Shown: positions 6,902 to 15,664 of the stretch, piece after piece
Layout of the letters: each line of letters opens with the position of its first letter
Numbering within the stretch: position 1 is the stretch's first letter
Notes under the pieces: generated by a model
Databases searched by the model: none
Seen by the model: the letters and a program-made list of their open reading frames with translations, nothing else
What the model was told of the DNA's origin: nothing
Translations under genes and position numbers: made by a program
DNA from: an uncultured Porphyromonadaceae bacterium
GTDB lineage: Bacteria > Bacteroidota > Bacteroidia > Bacteroidales > Muribaculaceae
Assembly: GCA_947073495.1 (NCBI GenBank)
Contig: CAMTMX010000026.1
Coordinates: forward strand, 1 to 38,535
Direction of reading: 5' to 3'
DNA length: 38,535 bases

Positions 6902-6934
6902 CAAATTTAATAAAAAATCTACGATGGTGCCAAA
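6902..6934 (-). promoter_or_regulatory. ATPase promoter overlapping a palindrome arm
   Basis: On the minus strand TTTG (6934-6931), 21 nt, TAAATTTG (6909-6902), then ATG at 6883. The -33 box is part of the ATTTGGCACC arm at 6926-6935, so anything binding the palindrome would compete with RNA polymerase. Confidence 0.5.
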
Positions 6935-7041
6935 TGTGGGTGAAAATTTATTGATTTGGCACCTTCGCGAATCGATTTGCCTGTATTCGCTACATCAGCG
7001 TGCCAAATCGCATATTTTCTACACACATTTGGCACCATCGT
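6921..7041. repeat. Nested GTGCCAAAT palindromes, right side of the ATPase gene
   Basis: Outer arms 6921-6938 and 7024-7041 are a perfect 18-bp inverted repeat. Inner arms lie at 6954-6963 and 7000-7008. Each neighbouring pair can form its own hairpin (6926-6963 and 7000-7036), or the outer pair can form one long structure. The same core occurs at 5318-5327 and 5346-5355 on the far side of the ATPase gene. The arrangement resembles a REP/MITE-like element or the ends of a mobile cassette. Confidence 0.8.
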
Positions 7042-7156
7042 GGATAACAGAAGTCAGATTAGAATACATTTTGGTTATACCATTGCGTCGGGTGGTGTGG
7101 GTAGTGACGCAATCGTAGAAATCCTAACTTATGCCAAAAGTAAACATACTCTTAGA

Positions 7157-8374
7157 TTATAAATTAATCGAAAAAGAGGTAATAGGTCTGGTCTTAAATG
7201 ATAGCGTTCCCCCGAGATGTGTGATAATTCGCCGAGACAGGCTAAGCCCGATGCCGTTTCCGGATGGGCGGGTGGTAAAAAATGGTGTAAAAATATGTTC
7301 CGCAGTCTCTTCCGGTATCAATTCACCATCATTGGAAATTCTTATTTCCACCGAATCGTCTGCCTTCACCTCAGCCTCTACAGTTATGCAATCAGGATTA
7401 GCCTCAATAGCATTCTTGACGATATTTATGAGCACGCGGTTCAGAAGCGACTCGTCGGAATAAACCATTAGCTCAGGCGGGAAACACACAAGGGTGAAAT
7501 TAATCTTGTCGGCATTCTCATAGCTTTTAGCAACTCTTATGACAGATTCAAGAAGCGGCTTCAGATAGAGCACTCTCATCCGAGGCTCAGGCAGCAGACT
7601 GAATTCCCTGAAATTCTTCACGAATTGCATTAAATTGCCGCTGCTTGATGAAATGGTATCCAAAGCCTCGATAATCTCCTTAGAAGATGTTTTGCCACTC
7701 ACAGTTTCTGCTATCGACTGTATCGGAGTGAGCGAGTTCATGATTTCATGGGTGAGCACACGTATCAATTTTTCCCAGGATTCCACTTCCACAACCTGCA
7801 TCCGCCGTCGTAAATCAGTAACCGTGAACAAGGTGAAGATTTTGTCGTTCACCGTCACTTCACTTCTTTTGATTATAAGTTCTGCATCCGCTTCGCAAGG
7901 TATCTGACAGACATGAGTGAGAGCCTGCCGATCGAGCAAACGAAGCGCCATGTCATTGCATATCGTAATGTTTCCTTTTGCATCGGCAAGAGCAAGCCCG
8001 ATATCCCCCATATTAAAGATCTGTGTCAGGAATGCATCATTCTTCCGTGCCTCAAGAGAGACTTCTTCAAGATGCCTGACAATACTGTTGAGTATCATAT
8101 TGGAGGCGCGTTCCTCATTGCTGACATTGACAGTGGGGAATTTATAGGAGAAATCACCGGCAAGTGTAGCTTCAATGATATAGCGCATCTGTCTGATTAT
8201 CCGATTAATATTTCTCGTCATCATGAATGCGCATACGCCTGAGCAAATGAGGAGGGGCAACCACAATAAATTCCGCAAGGCAATGCAATACCCCGCAGAC
8301 AGAGCCAATAGCACGGAGGAAACGATCCATGCCGCCGGAATCATGTGCCACCTCTTCCAGATGTCAGATACCAT
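7157..8374 (-). CDS. NtrB-like sensor histidine kinase of the exporter operon
   Basis: 405 residues. Two adjacent membrane spans with almost no loop (about 12-50) suggest sensing within the membrane. A HAMP-like stretch and a PAS-like region (about 108-190; FNMGDIGLALADAKGNITICNDMA) follow. The H-box is VLTHEIMNSLTPI with His209; the ATPase domain has NIVKNAIEA, SNDGELI and FFTTRPSGNGIGLSLSRR. It would autophosphorylate His209 and pass phosphate to Asp52 of the regulator encoded just upstream; its start overlaps that gene's stop by 11 nt. It is a paralog of the kinase at 18851-19843, with the same two-span N-terminus and H-box style. Confidence 0.9.
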   Translation of the reverse strand: MVSDIWKRWHMIPAAWIVSSVLLALSAGYCIALRNLLWLPLLICSGVCAFMMTRNINRIIRQMRYIIEATLAGDFSYKFPTVNVSNEERASNMILNSIVRHLEEVSLEARKNDAFLTQIFNMGDIGLALADAKGNITICNDMALRLLDRQALTHVCQIPCEADAELIIKRSEVTVNDKIFTLFTVTDLRRRMQVVEVESWEKLIRVLTHEIMNSLTPIQSIAETVSGKTSSKEIIEALDTISSSSGNLMQFVKNFREFSLLPEPRMRVLYLKPLLESVIRVAKSYENADKINFTLVCFPPELMVYSDESLLNRVLINIVKNAIEANPDCITVEAEVKADDSVEIRISNDGELIPEETAEHIFTPFFTTRPSGNGIGLSLSRRIITHLGGTLSFKTRPITSFSINL

Positions 8375-9677
8375 ATTTGCGTAGTTTGTTATACAAGGTT
8401 TGTCTTGTTATGCCGAGATGCCGCGCCACTTCCGACATATTCCCGCCATGCATCTTGATAGCCGTTGTTATGGCATTGCGTTCCAGCGATTCGAGCGTAG
8501 TGGCTTGTCCGCTCATAGTAGACTGAGGTTCATGCAGGTCAAAATCAGTAATACCGAGCCGGCTACGATCTGAGAGAATCATTGCCTTCTCCACGGCATG
8601 CTCAAGTTGTCGGATATTTCCCTGCCAAGGCTGAACGCAAAGTCTTGCCAAAGCTTCTTCGGAGACATTCACCTCGGGGCGGGAATAAATCGCGGCATAT
8701 TTCTTTATAAACATCTCAACGAGCGCCGGGATATCTTCCTGTCGTTCTCTGAGCGGAGGAAGCTCTATGGTGATTGTGTTGATACGATAGAAAAGATCCT
8801 GTCTGAAAGCTCCTTCAGCCACCATTCCGGGCAGGTCTTTGTTGGTGGCGCAAATAAGACGTATGTCTATATCAATAGGGATATTTGAGCCAACCTTGAC
8901 TATTTTTCTCTGCTGCAACGAAGTCAGAAGCTTCGCCTGCAGATGGTAAGGAAGGTTGCCTATCTCGTCAAGAAAGAGGGTTCCTCCGTGCGCAGTCTCG
9001 AATTTACCGGCGCGATCCGACCTGGCATCGGTAAAAGCTCCTTTGGCGTGACCATAAAGTTCACTTTCAAACAAAGTCTCGATCACAGCTCCCATGTCGA
9101 CGGTCTCTATATGGGCGCCCGACCTTTTCGACAGCCTATGTATTTCACGGGCAAGAAGATCCTTGCCTGTGCCGTTTTCCCCTGTTATCAGAATATTTGC
9201 ATCTGTCGGAGCCACACGCTCAACGATCATTCTCACCTGCCGCATAGCGGGAGACTCACCCCACAGCATCTTGGGTCCGGAAGGCTTAATCTTTTTCCCT
9301 TTGTCGCGACCAAAAGCATTGATGAGAGTATCGGCAAGAACAGTGTTATCAAAAGGCTTCACAATGAAATCGGAAGCTCCGATCTTCATTCCCTCTACGG
9401 CAAGAGATACGTCGGCATAAGCTGTGAACAGCACCACAGCGATGTCTGGCGCAATCCCCTTTATCTCGCGAAGCCAATAGAGACCCTCATTGCCACTATT
9501 GACCGAGGCACGGAAATTCATGTCGAGAAGCACCACCTGTGGTTTATGTTTCCGGATAAGCTGAGGTATAGACGAGGGGTCGGGTGTAGTGACCACCTCG
9601 TCTACCTTTGACTTCATCAGCAGTTTGACCGCTGAAAGCACATCCTTGTTATCATCAACCACAAGCAGCGTTTTCAT
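8364..9677 (-). CDS. NtrC-family sigma-54-dependent response regulator
   Basis: 437 residues: receiver domain (1-120; acidic pair Asp8/Asp9, phosphoacceptor Asp52 in LLDMNF, Lys in FIVKPFDN), sigma-54 AAA+ domain (about 137-370; Walker A GENGTGKD, the sigma-54 contact loop GAFTDA in place of the usual GAFTGA, then GGTLFLDEIGNLP) and a Fis-type helix-turn-helix (GGNMSEVARHLGITRQTLYNKLRKYGI). It should activate a sigma-54 promoter when phosphorylated; the candidate at 15382-15399 in front of the TolC-like gene is the natural target. It has its own promoter at 9682-9713 despite lying only 49 nt after the ABC ATPase gene. The GAFTDA variant is a small departure from the consensus. Confidence 0.92.
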   Translation of the reverse strand: MKTLLVVDDNKDVLSAVKLLMKSKVDEVVTTPDPSSIPQLIRKHKPQVVLLDMNFRASVNSGNEGLYWLREIKGIAPDIAVVLFTAYADVSLAVEGMKIGASDFIVKPFDNTVLADTLINAFGRDKGKKIKPSGPKMLWGESPAMRQVRMIVERVAPTDANILITGENGTGKDLLAREIHRLSKRSGAHIETVDMGAVIETLFESELYGHAKGAFTDARSDRAGKFETAHGGTLFLDEIGNLPYHLQAKLLTSLQQRKIVKVGSNIPIDIDIRLICATNKDLPGMVAEGAFRQDLFYRINTITIELPPLRERQEDIPALVEMFIKKYAAIYSRPEVNVSEEALARLCVQPWQGNIRQLEHAVEKAMILSDRSRLGITDFDLHEPQSTMSGQATTLESLERNAITTAIKMHGGNMSEVARHLGITRQTLYNKLRKYGI

Positions 9678-9681
9678 GATG

Positions 9682-9713
9682 CAAATATCGTAATTATTTT
9701 CGTCTTCCGCAAA
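9682..9713 (-). promoter_or_regulatory. Internal promoter for the regulator/kinase pair
   Basis: On the minus strand TTTG (9713-9710), 20 nt, GATATTTG (9689-9682; one mismatch to TAnnTTTG), and ATG at 9677. The predicted start of transcription falls about at the start codon, so this may also be a leaderless mRNA. It would supply regulator and kinase independently of the exporter genes. Confidence 0.5.
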
Positions 9714-9726
9714 TTGATATGTGAAA

Positions 9727-10401
9727 CTATAATTGTGTCTTCTCCACTATTTTCCCGTCAAAGAGATTTATCACTCGATGTGTGTAGGCGGCATCATGTC
9801 GCGAGTGGGTTACCATCACGATTGTGGATCCCTCCCGGTTGAGTTCCGTGAGAAGCTCCATCACCTCCTTGCCGTTGACAGAATCCAGATTCCCTGTCGG
9901 CTCGTCTGCAAGAATCAGTTCCGGTCTCGTCACTACAGCCCTCGCGATAGCCGCACGCTGCTGCTGACCTCCCGACAACTGTTGCGGGAAATGTTTTGCA
10001 CGGTGTAGGATATTCATTCGTTTGAGAGCCTCCTTCACCCGCTCTTTCCTTTCCTTTGCCCCTATATTGAGATAGCGAAGAGGAAGTTCCACATTCTCCT
10101 CGATGTTAAGTTCTTCTATCAGATTGAAATTCTGGAATACGAATCCTATCTTACCTTTACGGAATGACGTACGGTCTTTTTCCTTCAGGTTAGTCACGTC
10201 ATTGCCGTTGAGCATATATGTGCCGCCGGTAGGATTGTCGAGCAATCCTAAAATGTTCAGCAGGGTTGATTTTCCACAACCTGACGGACCCATGATCCCC
10301 ACGAACTCCCCTTTTTCAATATTAAGGGATATCCCACGCAATGCCAATGTCTCGACTTCATCGGTACGGAATGTTTTTATTAGATTATCTATCTGTATCA
10401 T
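9727..10401 (-). CDS. ABC transporter ATP-binding protein, MacB/LolD type
   Basis: 224 residues from ATG 10401 (MIQIDNLIKTFR); a longer frame to 10449 would run into the end of the permease gene and is not preferred. Walker A GPSGCGKST (38-46), signature LSGGQQQR, Walker B LILADEPTG with the LDS D-loop, and switch His in MVTHS are all present, so the protein should hydrolyse ATP. The family powers type VII ABC systems, which move substrates from periplasm or membrane through a TolC channel and do not import. It follows the permease gene by 34 nt. Confidence 0.93.
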   Translation of the reverse strand: MIQIDNLIKTFRTDEVETLALRGISLNIEKGEFVGIMGPSGCGKSTLLNILGLLDNPTGGTYMLNGNDVTNLKEKDRTSFRKGKIGFVFQNFNLIEELNIEENVELPLRYLNIGAKERKERVKEALKRMNILHRAKHFPQQLSGGQQQRAAIARAVVTRPELILADEPTGNLDSVNGKEVMELLTELNREGSTIVMVTHSRHDAAYTHRVINLFDGKIVEKTQL

Positions 10402-10435
10402 AATTATTTCCTTTTTATTTGTTATTATAAAAATG

Positions 10436-12784
10436 TTATTTAAGAGCATTTATCGGATTGGTATTTGCTGCCTTTGAACACTGGCTCACAACCGAAATGA
10501 AACATATCACAATTGCCAGGAATGCAGCAGATGCATATATCCACCAGTAAACATCAATCCGGTAGCTGAATTGCGCCAGCCAGTCATTCATCAGGTAATA
10601 GATGACCGGAATTGATATGACTGCAGCGATCACTACATAAATCATGAATGTACGGACGAGTTTTGACATCACCTGCATATTTGTACCGCCCATCACTTTA
10701 TGAACGGCTATGTCGAGCGAACGCTGGCGAACGTAATATGTGCTCATTGCCATAAGTCCGAGCATAGATATCATGATTGCAATTAGCGCGAAAACCGTAA
10801 GAATTACCGACAATCGTTCCTGCTGGTCGAAATCATTCTCAATCTTCTGACTCATGTACGGCAAATCGAATGTAGAATCTGAAAGTTCTTTGGAATATAC
10901 TTTTTCGAATACATCCCTCACCTGCTCGAGTGCCTGCTGTCTGTCACCCTTTATTTTTATAAGGACATTCCATGGCGTAAAATTTACAAACGGTTTCCGG
11001 ATGAAGACCATAACCGGATGCTGCTCAGTAAGCACATTGCCAATTTTGAAATCCTCCAATATACCCGCTATAGGATATTGACTGCCTAAGAACATGAAAT
11101 CCGTGGCATCTTCGTTGAGTCCGAGCTCATTGATTGCCTGCATGTTTATGAAAGGCTTGGATTCAGAGGCTAACCTATTGTCTTTTTTCAATTTCAATCC
11201 AAGAATATCCATAAAAACAGTATCAGAAATGAATTGCTGAAATGATACAGTACGACCATCATGAGTAAAGGTCACGTTATTTCCTCTGCTGTAGGGATAT
11301 CCGCATGTAAAGCTTACCTTTTCCACACAAGGCAGTTTCAGCAGTTCCTCCCTGAACAACTCACCGTCATGTATTTTGTCTTCAGTATATGGGAAAGAAA
11401 TGTCAATTATATCCTCATGATTGTAACCGAGAGGCGCATTTATGAGATGCCGCACCTGAAGATACATTGTAATGGCACAGGCTATCATTACGATAGTGGC
11501 GACATTCTGTATAACAATAAATATTTTCCCGAATATCATGTTTGACTTTCTCTTGAAAGCACCCTTCACCGCCTCGATAGGTTTCATGGAAGCAAGCATT
11601 ATAGCGGGAACAATACCTGATGTAACACTCATTATCAGAAGGATAATTACAAGGAATAAACCAGTATAGACATTCAGACAGCCAACAATATCAATAGGAG
11701 TTTTCAAGAGAGCCGATGCATACGGCTGCATCAGGAATGAAAGCGCGATACCCAATATCATTGAAAATGAACACAGAATTGCACTCTCGCCAATCAGACG
11801 CCACATAATGCTCTGCCTGCCTTCGCCAAGAAGACGACGCGTAGCCATCTCCTTGGCTCTCTTTCCCGCGAGAGCCACCGTAAGGTTGATATAGTTCATT
11901 ATGGCAAAAAGCAATATCACGAGCCCGACACTGAAGAGCAGTTTTATCATTTTTATATCGCCGGAATTAATATGACCGGATTGAACTTCCGAAAAGTAAC
12001 TGTCCTTGAAAGGATATATTTCGAGATGTATGTTGTTCTCCGGAAGATTTAAAATCCAGTAATCGTTTTTTAGAGCCTTTTCATATTCGTCTTTCTTTTT
12101 GACAAGGTCATACCCATCTTTTGCAAGCAGGATAACCTCCACTCCGGTTGCATTGCCCATATGCGAATCTACCAACGTCCAGTTGATATGTTTAATCATC
12201 GAAAAATTCAACAGCATGTCTACAGGCGTCTTTTCAGATGTCATGAAAGCTGTATTTTTCATAGGCTCCATGACACCTGCCACAACCAATGGCTCCACAT
12301 TTGCATCGAACAATATACTTTTACCGATGGGATCCTCATCACCCCAGACCTTACGTGCGTATTCCTCGCTCACCACGATATTACTCGGGCTGTCGAGCAC
12401 AGTCTTCGGATCTCCTTGTGTCAGTTTAAAATCAAAAAGATCGTAGAATGTGGAATCCACATAATAGCAGTTGGTGTATATCTTCTTGTCTTCATGTTCA
12501 AACCATCTGCCGTCTCTAAATAATGCTGTGGCGGATTCGATCTCAGGAAACTTGTCTTTCAACAGGAACTGCACGTACCAGTGGGATCCCATGGTTTTTT
12601 TTCCACGCATATCCAATCCGAGATAATACATTCTGTGGGCTTTGCCATGCTGCTTGTCGACATGGCTTTCCTGCCATGTGTAGCATCCTATAAGGACCAC
12701 AAACATCATGCTTACGGCAAGACCGAAAACGTCAATCGCCGTGTAAGCCTTGTTTCTACTTAAAAATTTAAAATAGGATTTCAT
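10436..12784 (-). CDS. ABC permease with two MacB-like/FtsX units
   Basis: 782 residues. TM1 near 17-38 is followed by a large periplasmic MacB_PCD-like domain (about 40-275), three to four spans (about 281-445), a second smaller periplasmic region (about 450-660), and three final spans (about 672-780) with the FtsX-type signature. This duplicated ~780-residue form is typical of Bacteroidota. It would couple ATP hydrolysis by the protein of the next gene to movements that push substrate into the adaptor/TolC conduit. It lies 9 nt after the adaptor gene. Substrate unknown; peptides, antibiotics or lipophilic stress compounds are usual for the family. Confidence 0.9.
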   Translation of the reverse strand: MKSYFKFLSRNKAYTAIDVFGLAVSMMFVVLIGCYTWQESHVDKQHGKAHRMYYLGLDMRGKKTMGSHWYVQFLLKDKFPEIESATALFRDGRWFEHEDKKIYTNCYYVDSTFYDLFDFKLTQGDPKTVLDSPSNIVVSEEYARKVWGDEDPIGKSILFDANVEPLVVAGVMEPMKNTAFMTSEKTPVDMLLNFSMIKHINWTLVDSHMGNATGVEVILLAKDGYDLVKKKDEYEKALKNDYWILNLPENNIHLEIYPFKDSYFSEVQSGHINSGDIKMIKLLFSVGLVILLFAIMNYINLTVALAGKRAKEMATRRLLGEGRQSIMWRLIGESAILCSFSMILGIALSFLMQPYASALLKTPIDIVGCLNVYTGLFLVIILLIMSVTSGIVPAIMLASMKPIEAVKGAFKRKSNMIFGKIFIVIQNVATIVMIACAITMYLQVRHLINAPLGYNHEDIIDISFPYTEDKIHDGELFREELLKLPCVEKVSFTCGYPYSRGNNVTFTHDGRTVSFQQFISDTVFMDILGLKLKKDNRLASESKPFINMQAINELGLNEDATDFMFLGSQYPIAGILEDFKIGNVLTEQHPVMVFIRKPFVNFTPWNVLIKIKGDRQQALEQVRDVFEKVYSKELSDSTFDLPYMSQKIENDFDQQERLSVILTVFALIAIMISMLGLMAMSTYYVRQRSLDIAVHKVMGGTNMQVMSKLVRTFMIYVVIAAVISIPVIYYLMNDWLAQFSYRIDVYWWIYASAAFLAIVICFISVVSQCSKAANTNPINALK

Positions 12785-12793
12785 ATCGTTTCA

Positions 12794-14053
12794 TTATTTG
12801 ATTGTCAGTGTTGTCGCGTCGCCATAAGATTCGTAACCGTTTGTGATGATTTGTTCTCCGGGTTCAAGACCCTCAAGCACTTCATAAAATTCCGGATTCT
12901 GGCGACCGAGGCGTATGTTTCTTCTATAAGCCTTCTTCCCGGAAGGATCCACCACGAATATCCACTTTCCTCCTGTTGTGGAATAGAAAGAGCCTTTAGG
13001 TATCACCACGGCATCTACAGGTTGTCCAAGCTGAAGGCTGAGAAAGCATGTCTGTCCGCTTCTTATATTGTCGGGACATCTTCCAGTGAAAACGAATTCC
13101 ACCTTGAATTTACCCTCCCTCACTTCAGGATATACCTTGCGCAGACGAAGACTCATGTCACGTTCATTGCGTGCTGAAGATGCGATAAGATCTTTGTGAA
13201 CCCTGTCGATATAATGCTCATCTATCTGCCCTGTCACCTTATATGAAGTAAGGTCGTTGATCTGCCCTATCTTCTGTCCGGCACTGATGTTTTGACCGAG
13301 TTCCACATCGAGCAGACCGAGTTCCCCGTCAATAGGGCTTACCACGTCCAGGCTTTCCTTTCTCTTGCGAATCAACTGGATGTTTTTCTGCATGTTGGCA
13401 AGATTGTCTTCCATCTGGTCCACTTGTGCAAGCCTGTAGATACTGTCTTGATTCAATCTTTGATTTATAAGCGAATGGCGCTTCTTTGCCAGTTCATAGT
13501 CTTCCTTTGCCTGAAGGTAATCCTCTTTGGCTATAAGCTTATCATCAAAAAGTTTCTTCTTCTGCATATAGCCTCTGTGCTTTCTCTGCACATCAAGTTC
13601 CAGCTGTGCTTGATCCGTGCGATTGTTGAGCCTATCCTGCTCCATAGATATCTGCGTATTGCGGAGTATATTCTGCTTTTCGGCAAGTTCAGCCTCCGCA
13701 TTGAGAATCTGAAGATCAAGATTGCTGTTGCTAAGGCGTATTATCACATCACCTTTACGTACTTGTGATCCCTCTTCCACAACCATTTCCATAACTATGC
13801 CACCTTCTTCAGGACTTATCTGGACGGTTCTGATCGGTTCTACCCTACCGTCTACACGCACATAGTCATCAAATTTCTGTGATTTCACTTCAGCAATATT
13901 GATTCCTTCCCTATCCACCTTATAGGTAGTGGCGATATCACTTGTTAAAAGCCATATTATCAGAACAATTGCCACAACCCCTAATCCTGCATAAACCCAA
14001 TATGCCGGTTTTATTCCCTTTATACCTTTTTTCTTTTCTATTTTTACATCCAT
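12794..14053 (-). CDS. Periplasmic adaptor (membrane fusion protein, MacA/HlyD type)
   Basis: 419 residues. A single inner-membrane anchor near 17-38, a lipoyl-like half (ISPEEGGIVMEMVVEEGSQVRKGDVIIRL, about 80-108), a long coiled-coil hairpin (about 115-235, rich in Glu, Lys, Gln), the returning half (DVVSPIDGELG), then beta-barrel and membrane-proximal domains to the C-terminus (ITNGYESYGDATTL). It joins the permease to the outer-membrane channel. Its start overlaps the end of the TolC-like gene by 10 nt, consistent with co-translation. Confidence 0.92.
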   Translation of the reverse strand: MDVKIEKKKGIKGIKPAYWVYAGLGVVAIVLIIWLLTSDIATTYKVDREGINIAEVKSQKFDDYVRVDGRVEPIRTVQISPEEGGIVMEMVVEEGSQVRKGDVIIRLSNSNLDLQILNAEAELAEKQNILRNTQISMEQDRLNNRTDQAQLELDVQRKHRGYMQKKKLFDDKLIAKEDYLQAKEDYELAKKRHSLINQRLNQDSIYRLAQVDQMEDNLANMQKNIQLIRKRKESLDVVSPIDGELGLLDVELGQNISAGQKIGQINDLTSYKVTGQIDEHYIDRVHKDLIASSARNERDMSLRLRKVYPEVREGKFKVEFVFTGRCPDNIRSGQTCFLSLQLGQPVDAVVIPKGSFYSTTGGKWIFVVDPSGKKAYRRNIRLGRQNPEFYEVLEGLEPGEQIITNGYESYGDATTLTIK

Positions 14054-15366
14054 AGTTTATTCCCTTTGTAGTATTCCACAAGTTTATCTTTCAATAAGAA
14101 AAGCATCTGTTTCTGCAGCAGTTCCACTCTCGAAGAGTAATAAGTGTTGGCAGAGATCTGCAGATCGATCAGCGACAGCAGACCCTCCTCATATTTGCGT
14201 TTGTTCAGGCGGTAAGCCTCAGCATCCGCTTCTACCCTTGCCTGCAGAGATTGAATCTCCATCGCATATCCGTCTCGGTCCATGACTGCAGACTCTATAT
14301 CATCGTGAAGCCGACGCCGCTGCTCTTTTGACTGCTCCTTAGCCTGTTCGTAAGCGTATTTCGCACGATTTTTACCCGACAGTCGGCTCAAGCCGCTGAA
14401 TATGGGAATGGTAAGTGTAGCTGATATATATTCACCAAGATTGTTGCGGAATTGCTCGTTGAAAGTCGGCGGCTGATATTTTATACTGAGATTTTTATAA
14501 TATGAAGTTGAAATTCCGGCATTGATGCTTATCGACGGCAGCATGTTCCCTTTTGCTATATTGTAGGAATACTTGCTTGCCCTGACTTGCATCTCTGCAT
14601 CCAGGACTTTAGGATTAGTGAGTAATGCAGATTCATAAATCGATGCCGGAGATTCTTCAGTTGCAATGAATGGCTTTATTATTGATGTGGTGTCTATTTC
14701 GAAAAGCTCCGTTGAAGGGAGGTTCATAGCCGACCTTAGAGACAGCATAGCCTGATTGTACAGGTTTTCCTGATGAACGAGTTCATATCGGTCGTTTGCA
14801 ACCGTTGCCTCGGCCTGAACCACGTCGGGAACCCCTTTTACACCCAATTCTTCTTGTGTCTTAATCAATTTGAGCATCACTTCGCTCTGTTGGAGTTTGT
14901 CTTTCGAGATAGCTATGGAATTTCGATAATAATAAGCATCCGCGAAGGCAAGCATTGCCTCTATGGCGCTGTCGTCGCGTTTCATCTCTACCGAATTGAG
15001 ATAACGTTCCCTTTCGCTGCGTGCACGCCGATAGCGGTTGATCGTCTGTCCGCCGTCGAAAAGAGTAAACGAGGCATATATGCCATAGCCGTTGTTGAAT
15101 GTCGTGATATCGTTGTAGGTGTTGGTCTCCGGATCGATGTTACGGCCCCAGCTGAACTGTGCGCCCAGCTGCGCCGATACCGAAGGGAAAAAATCAGCCA
15201 ACGCTTCATTGCGTGTAGCCGTCGCGGAAGCCACATCCCAACGAGCCTGCACCACTGACGAGGCGTGCTCCGCCGCGTATGCCATACATCGCTCCAGACT
15301 CCAGGGTGTTTGAGCAGAAGCGGCAATTGACATTGCGATTGATAATATTGTAAAAGTTGTCTTCAT
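14044..15366 (-). CDS. TolC-like outer membrane efflux protein
   Basis: 440 residues from ATG 15366, giving a clean signal peptide (MKTTFTILSIAMSIAASAQ); a TTG 21 nt upstream is inside the promoter. Two OEP repeats: residues about 20-210 and 230-430, with the usual long helices (for example YEQAKEQSKEQRRRLHDDIESAV) and barrel strands (SAQLGAQFSWGRNIDPETN, GYGIYASFTLFDGGQTINRY). It forms the trimeric exit duct of the exporter. It is the first gene of the operon, which runs TolC, adaptor, permease, ATPase, then regulator and kinase. Confidence 0.93.
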   Translation of the reverse strand: MKTTFTILSIAMSIAASAQTPWSLERCMAYAAEHASSVVQARWDVASATATRNEALADFFPSVSAQLGAQFSWGRNIDPETNTYNDITTFNNGYGIYASFTLFDGGQTINRYRRARSERERYLNSVEMKRDDSAIEAMLAFADAYYYRNSIAISKDKLQQSEVMLKLIKTQEELGVKGVPDVVQAEATVANDRYELVHQENLYNQAMLSLRSAMNLPSTELFEIDTTSIIKPFIATEESPASIYESALLTNPKVLDAEMQVRASKYSYNIAKGNMLPSISINAGISTSYYKNLSIKYQPPTFNEQFRNNLGEYISATLTIPIFSGLSRLSGKNRAKYAYEQAKEQSKEQRRRLHDDIESAVMDRDGYAMEIQSLQARVEADAEAYRLNKRKYEEGLLSLIDLQISANTYYSSRVELLQKQMLFLLKDKLVEYYKGNKLWM

Positions 15367-15381
15367 AACAACCTTGAATAT

Positions 15382-15451
15382 ATCCAATTGCGTGCCAAAC
15401 TCACATTTTATTAAATATCAGAACGTTAGCAACATCTGAAAAATTAGATGT
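15382..15451 (-). promoter_or_regulatory. Sigma-54-like promoter with upstream inverted repeat before the TolC-like gene
   Basis: On the minus strand, TTTGGCACG-CAAT-TGGAT (15399-15382) matches the -24 element of sigma-54 promoters exactly (TGGCACG), while the -12 position has GA in place of GC. The predicted start lies about 5 nt before ATG 15366. Upstream, ACATCT-N8-AGATGT (15432-15451) is a possible site for the Fis-type helix-turn-helix. A sigma-54 activator is encoded in the same operon, which makes autoregulation likely. The poor -12 box keeps this a candidate only. Confidence 0.45.
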
Positions 15452-15607
15452 GTCAAATAATCATACAAATGGCTGTCAAAATCTCATACATTCTGTGGAA
15501 CTATACTTTCTATCAACTACCATCATGCGCTTTTCATGACAGACGCATCCGCAAGACATCCAAAACATATCCTTTTTCCTACTGTTGTTCAATCTGATGA
15601 AAATGAT

Positions 15608-15615
15608 TATCTTTG
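15608..15615 (+). promoter_or_regulatory. -7 box upstream of the KilA-N gene
   Basis: TATCTTTG fits TAnnTTTG, and a TTG lies 20 nt upstream (15585-15587). The predicted 5' leader to ATG 15665 is about 45 nt. Confidence 0.5.
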
Positions 15616-15664
15616 CATTGTGGCTGAAACAAATAATAAATTGAGACTCATCCACCTAAACTGA

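Noticed and set aside
8943..9611. 222-codon plus-strand ORF opposite the NtrC-type regulator
   Set aside because: Antisense to the AAA+ and receiver domains; composition shows it is a shadow.
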